Shown: one piece after another, positions 60,060 through 64,000 of the stretch
Layout: each line of letters begins with the position of its first letter
How positions within the stretch are numbered: the stretch's first letter is position 1
Source of the DNA: an uncultured Alphaproteobacteria bacterium
GTDB taxonomy: Bacteria; Pseudomonadota; Alphaproteobacteria; CAAHEQ01; UBA3637
Length of the DNA stretch: 64,000 bases
Assembly (NCBI GenBank): GCA_937888725.1
Contig: CALARE010000005.1
Location: forward strand, 10,218 to 74,217
Reading direction: 5' to 3'
Program-made: the position numbers and the translations under genes
The notes under the pieces: generated by a model
What the model saw: the letters and a program-made list of their open reading frames with translations, nothing else
What the model was told of the DNA's origin: nothing
Databases searched by the model: none

Positions 60060-60497
60060 TTAAGCCTCTAAAATAAATGTTGCTGGACCATCATTATGGA
60101 TTTCAACTTGCATATCAGCACCAAAAACACCAGTTTCAACAGGGATGTTTTGTTGTCTTAATGCTAAGATTAAAGTATCAAAAAGATTTTTGGCGTGAAC
60201 AGGATTGCCAGCACCAATAAATGATGGTCTACGTCCTTTGTTGCAATCTGCTAGTAAAGTGAATTGTGAAACGAGTAAAATAGAACCTTGAATATCAACT
60301 AAGGATTTGTTCATTTTCCCGTTTTCATCTTCAAAAACACGCAAATTAACAATCCTGTTTGCCATTTTATCAATAACAGATGCTGTGTCATTTTCTGAGA
60401 TGCCAACAAGAATGCAAAATCCTTTTTGACAACTGCCAACAATGGTATTGTTAACGGCAACTTGGGCAGATGTAACACGTTGTAAAATGAGTTTCAT
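60060..60497 (-). CDS. dtd: D-aminoacyl-tRNA deacylase
   Basis: 145 residues, standard length. MKLILQRVTSAQVAVNNTIV, the catalytic SQFTLLADCNKGRRPSF, and the C-terminal NDGPATFILEA (the cross-subunit Gly-cisPro-like GP motif). Removes D-amino acids and glycine wrongly attached to tRNA. Part of the minus-strand run gspE-gspF-dtd-murA; 70 bases separate it from gspF. Confidence 0.95.
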   Translation of the reverse strand: MKLILQRVTSAQVAVNNTIVGSCQKGFCILVGISENDTASVIDKMANRIVNLRVFEDENGKMNKSLVDIQGSILLVSQFTLLADCNKGRRPSFIGAGNPVHAKNLFDTLILALRQQNIPVETGVFGADMQVEIHNDGPATFILEA

Positions 60498-60567
60498 TTT
60501 CCTTATCCTTTTGTGCCAAAGAATACGTTTTTTTTATATTGAAGTCAAGGAAAATATAACTTTCTAT

Positions 60568-61698
60568 TTAGCGACCGCCACCAAGACCCATACCATCAAC
60601 CATTTGTTCTTGCATATCAAAGGTACCAGCAACAACCCAGCAGATAACGGCTGCGATAAGCAAAATAGCAAGCCCATTTAAGGCTGCAGCTTTGGCGGCA
60701 ACATCTCTAATTGAATCTTCCATCCATTCCACAGACAAGCGTTCAAGAGCTTCGGTAAAGTTATCTAATTCAGCATAAATTCTTAAATCACCAATAACTT
60801 CTTCATCTGGAAAGCCAAGTTCTGTCTTATATAAGGCGTCACCAATATTATCACCATTGTTAACATGCTTTAATGCACTATCAATACGATATAAAAGATA
60901 CGGTGAGGCATCAGCTCTTAAGGAACGCATCGCCTTTGAAACGGGTGTTCCCGCACTTACAAGTGCTGATAATGAAAGTAACCAACCAACACCAATAAAA
61001 ATACGATAAATTGACCAAGGTGGAATTTTATCAGCATATGCTCTTGAATCTTTTTTCCATCTTGGGAATGTTAATGAAACCAATACCACTATAACGGGAA
61101 GTGTTAAAAATAAAATAAACGGGTGTTCTTGCACAAAAACGGATAGGTTTACAAGTGAAAGAGATAACCCTTTCCAACGAAGATTTGGCACGGCATCAAC
61201 CATTGGCGGAACCATGTAGGCCCCGACCCCCCAAATCAAAAAGCATACCATCATCATTAAAAAGAGAGGATAAAGAACTGCCCCGATAACGGCAGATTTC
61301 ATTCGTTTTGTTCCTTCAACAACCTTGACCGTGTTTTCAAGAGCTGTTTCAAGATTGGCAATGTCACCAACCGAAAGCATCAAAAGTTCTGTACTAGGAG
61401 CCCATCCTTTTAGTGCAACAGAAAAAGGATCACCATTTCGAATTGCTTTCATCCAGCAAGAAAGAGCAATAGCTGTTGAGTCATAAGGGCTTTTCCCATC
61501 TTTAGAAGCAATCTGATAAATACGTTCTAAAGCATCCATCAAAGAAAATCGATTTCGCAATAATGAGCGTAATTTGTTATACAAAGCAATACGATCATTA
61601 CTACTTGATGGAAAATAGCAAAACATCATTTTGGCATACCCAATTTCAAACCCAGTTATAGGGCGGACAACAGCTTTTTTTTGTGAACCTTTTTTCAT
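60568..61698 (-). CDS. GspF/PilC-family inner-membrane platform protein
   Basis: 376 residues with two T2SSF domains (about 30-165 and 225-350: FSLMDALERIYQIASKDGKS, VSAGTPVSKAMRSLRADASP) and three membrane helices (about 145-170, 190-212, 340-365). It forms the platform that the GspE-like ATPase drives. The gene follows the ATPase after 16 bases. Expected partners are the GRSMVEML pseudopilins. The first domain is shorter than in GspF. Confident in family, less in whether the system is pilus, T2SS or competence. Confidence 0.87.
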   Translation of the reverse strand: MKKGSQKKAVVRPITGFEIGYAKMMFCYFPSSSNDRIALYNKLRSLLRNRFSLMDALERIYQIASKDGKSPYDSTAIALSCWMKAIRNGDPFSVALKGWAPSTELLMLSVGDIANLETALENTVKVVEGTKRMKSAVIGAVLYPLFLMMMVCFLIWGVGAYMVPPMVDAVPNLRWKGLSLSLVNLSVFVQEHPFILFLTLPVIVVLVSLTFPRWKKDSRAYADKIPPWSIYRIFIGVGWLLSLSALVSAGTPVSKAMRSLRADASPYLLYRIDSALKHVNNGDNIGDALYKTELGFPDEEVIGDLRIYAELDNFTEALERLSVEWMEDSIRDVAAKAAALNGLAILLIAAVICWVVAGTFDMQEQMVDGMGLGGGR

Positions 61699-61714
61699 AA
61701 AAAACTCCTAATGT

Positions 61715-64000
61715 CTATCCTGTAATTGTTTGATCTAAGAAGCCCGTCCATCTTTCAACTTCTGCAACATCAATGATACCATTGAACATATGTCTAAGTG
61801 CTGATTCACGAAGGGTTGTTCCATTAAGCTCATTAATCCAATAGTTTGTGGCTTTAAGGGTATCTCCTTTCATCATCAACTCAAGGAATGTTGCGTCAGG
61901 TAAAATAATTTCAGCAACAGCAATACGGCCTTTAACACCTTTAAAATCGCATTGACGACAGCCAGGACCTCTTAAATAGGTTGTTTCTAAGGCAACATCA
62001 CCGAAACCGTCTCTTAAGCGTTGAACAATAGGGGAATTAAGCATTGAAGTCGTTGGTATACGACAATGAGGGCAAAGCCTTCTAAACAAACGTTGTGCCG
62101 TCAACCCTTTCATAATTTCAGGGTCTCTTAGTTTAAATTCTTCAACACCCATGTCTTTTAAACGAATAAGAATAGCTGGTGCATTATTAGCGTGCAAAGT
62201 TGTCCAAACATTATGTCCAGAAAGAGCGGCTCTAAATGCCAAGTCGGCAGCTGATAAAGTACGAACTTCACCAATCATCATGGAGTCAGGGTCAGAACGC
62301 AAGGCGGCTGCCAATGCTTTTGTAAATTCACGTTCTTTAGCTTCTTCAACAGAAGCATTTGTAACTGGCATCTGTCTAGCACCAGGAATTGGATATTCAG
62401 GTGGATCTTCCACAGTAATCAAGTTGACTTCATAATTGCGTTCTTGCAACATGGCAATCATATTCCGTTGAAGTGTTGTTGATTTACCAGAACCTGTTGG
62501 ACCTGAAATAATGGTAATTCCTGTTGGCATACCACGTAATTTATAAAAGTCTTCCGTATCTTTTTTCGTAAATCCAAGAGCTTCTAATGCACTGGATGTT
62601 TCCATATTTTCTTCAGCATAAAGTAAACGAAGAACAACATATCGTGTACCAAATGCAATTGGGTTAAATTGTAAACGAATACCTAAAATATTTTTTGGAA
62701 GAACAAGTTTCCCGTGTGAACCTCGTAGAGGCGTTCGTCCAAGCTTTTGTGCTGATTGGTATTCATTTTGTGCATAGTTTGCATCAGAAATATCAGCAGA
62801 AGCAAATGCTGCACGGACAAAGCTTTCACCCCATTCTTTTTTATATTCCATTTCAGTTTGCATCAAACCGTTAACACGGAACATAACAATTGTGTTTTCA
62901 GCCACAACAACGTGAATATCTGAAACGTGCATAGCTGCAGCACGAGAAACAATGGTGATAAAGTCACGTTGCATACGTGCTTGAGCTTGTTCAACGACAT
63001 CAGGTTTTTCATTGGCTTCTTCTTCATCTTCAGCATATGTGTTTTGAGCGGCATATTCATAAATAGTACTTAAAACGTTCATTGGTACATATTCAGGTTT
63101 ACCAATTTGTAAATGACGTTTTTTTACTAAATATTCAAAGCTTAAAACTTTACCATCGTATTTATATGTTTCAGCAACAAAATAACGACCGTTTGAAAAA
63201 AGTGCAAGGAGAGAACGTAAATCTTCTTTTAATTGAAATGTTGCCCCCGGCGCCGTAATACATGTGTTACCATTTGCAAAAAGTTTTCTAAGGAAAAGAG
63301 GATTGGAATAGTGTAAATTTTCTATATCGTCAACAGTTGTATTTAAATTATTCTTTTCTTCATCGATTTTCTTTTCTTCTTCAGCAGGCTTTTCTAAAAG
63401 AGATTCTGCTTGTTTTACAAAGGTTTTAGAGCGAGGAGCTTGAGCCGTTCTAATATAAAATTCCTCTTTTGATTGCGTTGGTTGAATATTTTGATTTTCT
63501 TTAGCAGACGTTTGTTGAGATGGATTTTGATTATCCAATACAGTCTCTTGTGAAGGGGTATTCTCGATTGAGGCAGTGTTCTTCGCTCCTTCATTTTTTT
63601 TCAATGCAGGTTGGTCATTTTTATCGTTTATATTGTCATCTTCGGGCAATGGTGGAAGATCGTCTTCATAACCTGCATCATTATCTTCAGGCAATGGTGG
63701 AAGGTCATCTTCATAACCTGCGTCATTATCTTCGGGTAATCGCGGAAGGTCATCTTCATAACCTGTGTCATCTTCGGGCAATGGTGGAAGATCGTCCTCA
63801 TAACTTGTGTCATCATCTTCGGGCAATGGTGGAAGATCGTCTTCATAACCTGTGTCATCATCTTTGGGCAATGGTGGAAGGTCATCTTCATAACCTGCGT
63901 CATCATCTTCGGGTAATGGTGGAAGGTCGTCTTCATAACCTGCGTCATCATCTTCGGGTAATGGTGGAAGATCGTCCTCATAACTTGCATCATCATCTTC
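61715..64000 (-). CDS. GspE/PilB-family assembly ATPase with acidic N-terminal repeats (start outside window)
   Basis: The frame is open through the right edge. Visible: an acidic repeat region at 63640-64000, a linker, then the ATPase core: Walker A GPTGSGKSTTLQ (62482-62503), the Asp box VEDPPEYPIPGA, Walker B MMIGEVRTLSAADLAF, His box HNVWTTLHANNAP, and a tetra-Cys zinc site (CPHCR ... CRQCDFKG) typical of GspE/PilB. It drives pilus or pseudopilus assembly with the GspF-like protein. The N-terminal repeats are unusual for the family. An ATG at 63871 is a poor start because the repeats continue in frame before it. Confidence 0.85.
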   Translation of the reverse strand, partial: EDDDASYEDDLPPLPEDDDAGYEDDLPPLPEDDDAGYEDDLPPLPKDDDTGYEDDLPPLPEDDDTSYEDDLPPLPEDDTGYEDDLPRLPEDNDAGYEDDLPPLPEDNDAGYEDDLPPLPEDDNINDKNDQPALKKNEGAKNTASIENTPSQETVLDNQNPSQQTSAKENQNIQPTQSKEEFYIRTAQAPRSKTFVKQAESLLEKPAEEEKKIDEEKNNLNTTVDDIENLHYSNPLFLRKLFANGNTCITAPGATFQLKEDLRSLLALFSNGRYFVAETYKYDGKVLSFEYLVKKRHLQIGKPEYVPMNVLSTIYEYAAQNTYAEDEEEANEKPDVVEQAQARMQRDFITIVSRAAAMHVSDIHVVVAENTIVMFRVNGLMQTEMEYKKEWGESFVRAAFASADISDANYAQNEYQSAQKLGRTPLRGSHGKLVLPKNILGIRLQFNPIAFGTRYVVLRLLYAEENMETSSALEALGFTKKDTEDFYKLRGMPTGITIISGPTGSGKSTTLQRNMIAMLQERNYEVNLITVEDPPEYPIPGARQMPVTNASVEEAKEREFTKALAAALRSDPDSMMIGEVRTLSAADLAFRAALSGHNVWTTLHANNAPAILIRLKDMGVEEFKLRDPEIMKGLTAQRLFRRLCPHCRIPTTSMLNSPIVQRLRDGFGDVALETTYLRGPGCRQCDFKGVKGRIAVAEIILPDATFLELMMKGDTLKATNYWINELNGTTLRESALRHMFNGIIDVAEVERWTGFLDQTITG
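63640..64000 (-). repeat. 45-base in-frame tandem repeats (15-residue acidic motif) in the GspE-like gene
   Basis: At least eight near-identical units of 15 residues with consensus E-D-D-D-A/T-G/S-Y-E-D-D-L-P-P-L-P; one unit has 14. The DNA copies differ at few positions, so they have expanded recently or are kept alike by recombination. The array continues past the right edge. Confidence 0.9.

Noticed and set aside
63628..63996. Met/Thr/His-rich minus-strand ORF in the repeat region
   Set aside because: A shifted-frame shadow of the acidic repeats in the GspE-like gene; product is periodic nonsense.
63640..64000. Possible CRISPR array or intergenic satellite (45-base regular repeats)
   Set aside because: The repeats are contiguous without spacers, keep a single open frame and encode the N-terminal part of the GspE-like protein.

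Overview
The window is AT-rich, densely coding DNA from a Gram-negative bacterium: it has lipoproteins, an outer-membrane barrel, a large autotransporter, an MsbA-type exporter, and murein synthesis and recycling genes. Several traits point to a low-GC, probably uncultured, gut-type alphaproteobacterium. These are a small membrane protein divergent from rluD, pseudopilins whose N-termini read G-R-S-M-V-E-M-L-x-V, and the mix of housekeeping genes. This placement is inference; the window holds no rRNA. Most genes sit in short operons with 0-20 base gaps, good AAGGAG-type ribosome sites, sigma70-like promoters and hairpin/T-tract terminators.

Layout. 1-3.3 kb: end of anmK, facing a LOG-TPR-NupC operon. 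3.3-6.5 kb: secA with a small pseudopilin gene behind it. 6.5-9.6 kb: a three-gene operon for a membrane-anchored FliG-like protein, FlhF and FlhG, with no other flagellar gene in view. 9.7-13.4 kb: DUF6476-like gene/rluD divergent pair, an outer-membrane barrel, a PH-domain protein, a 53-residue lipoprotein, tRNA-Leu(GAG) and a second pseudopilin. 13.6-15.1 kb: a DUF4143-type ATPase gene bracketed by three copies of a 41-54 base repeat. 15.2-17.5 kb: gap and pgk. 17.7-27 kb: an acidic coiled-coil protein, a lytic transglycosylase, a MurC/Mpl-type ligase with LdcA, a U32 protein and an AsmA-like protein. 27-31.8 kb: hipBA, a glycosyltransferase, an autotransporter remnant and a prohibitin-like protein. 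32-35.4 kb: pheST. 35.6-40 kb: accessory genes of unknown role. 40-42.5 kb: a single-chain glycyl-tRNA synthetase and two small exported proteins. 42.5-45.9 kb: an operon of six diverged paralogous small proteins plus a 48-residue ORF behind one strong promoter. 46-53.6 kb: hsp20, msbA and a 1689-residue autotransporter. 53.7-58.5 kb: a nucleotidyltransferase, a third pseudopilin, RNase D, ComM and a lipoprotein. 58.6-64 kb: murA, dtd and the motor genes (GspF-like, GspE-like) of a type II secretion/type IV pilus-like system. The GspE-like gene has an acidic 15-residue repeat region and runs off the right edge.

How the genes fit together. Murein turnover recurs (AnmK, SLT, Mur ligase, LdcA, MurA). 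The envelope is served by SecA, MsbA, AsmA-like, the barrel and the autotransporter. A pilus-like apparatus is suggested by GspE/GspF plus three scattered pseudopilins. The least explained pieces are the FliG-like/FlhF/FlhG operon, the paralog array at 42.5-45.8 kb, the repeat-flanked ATPase gene and the acidic repeat tail on the GspE-like ATPase.
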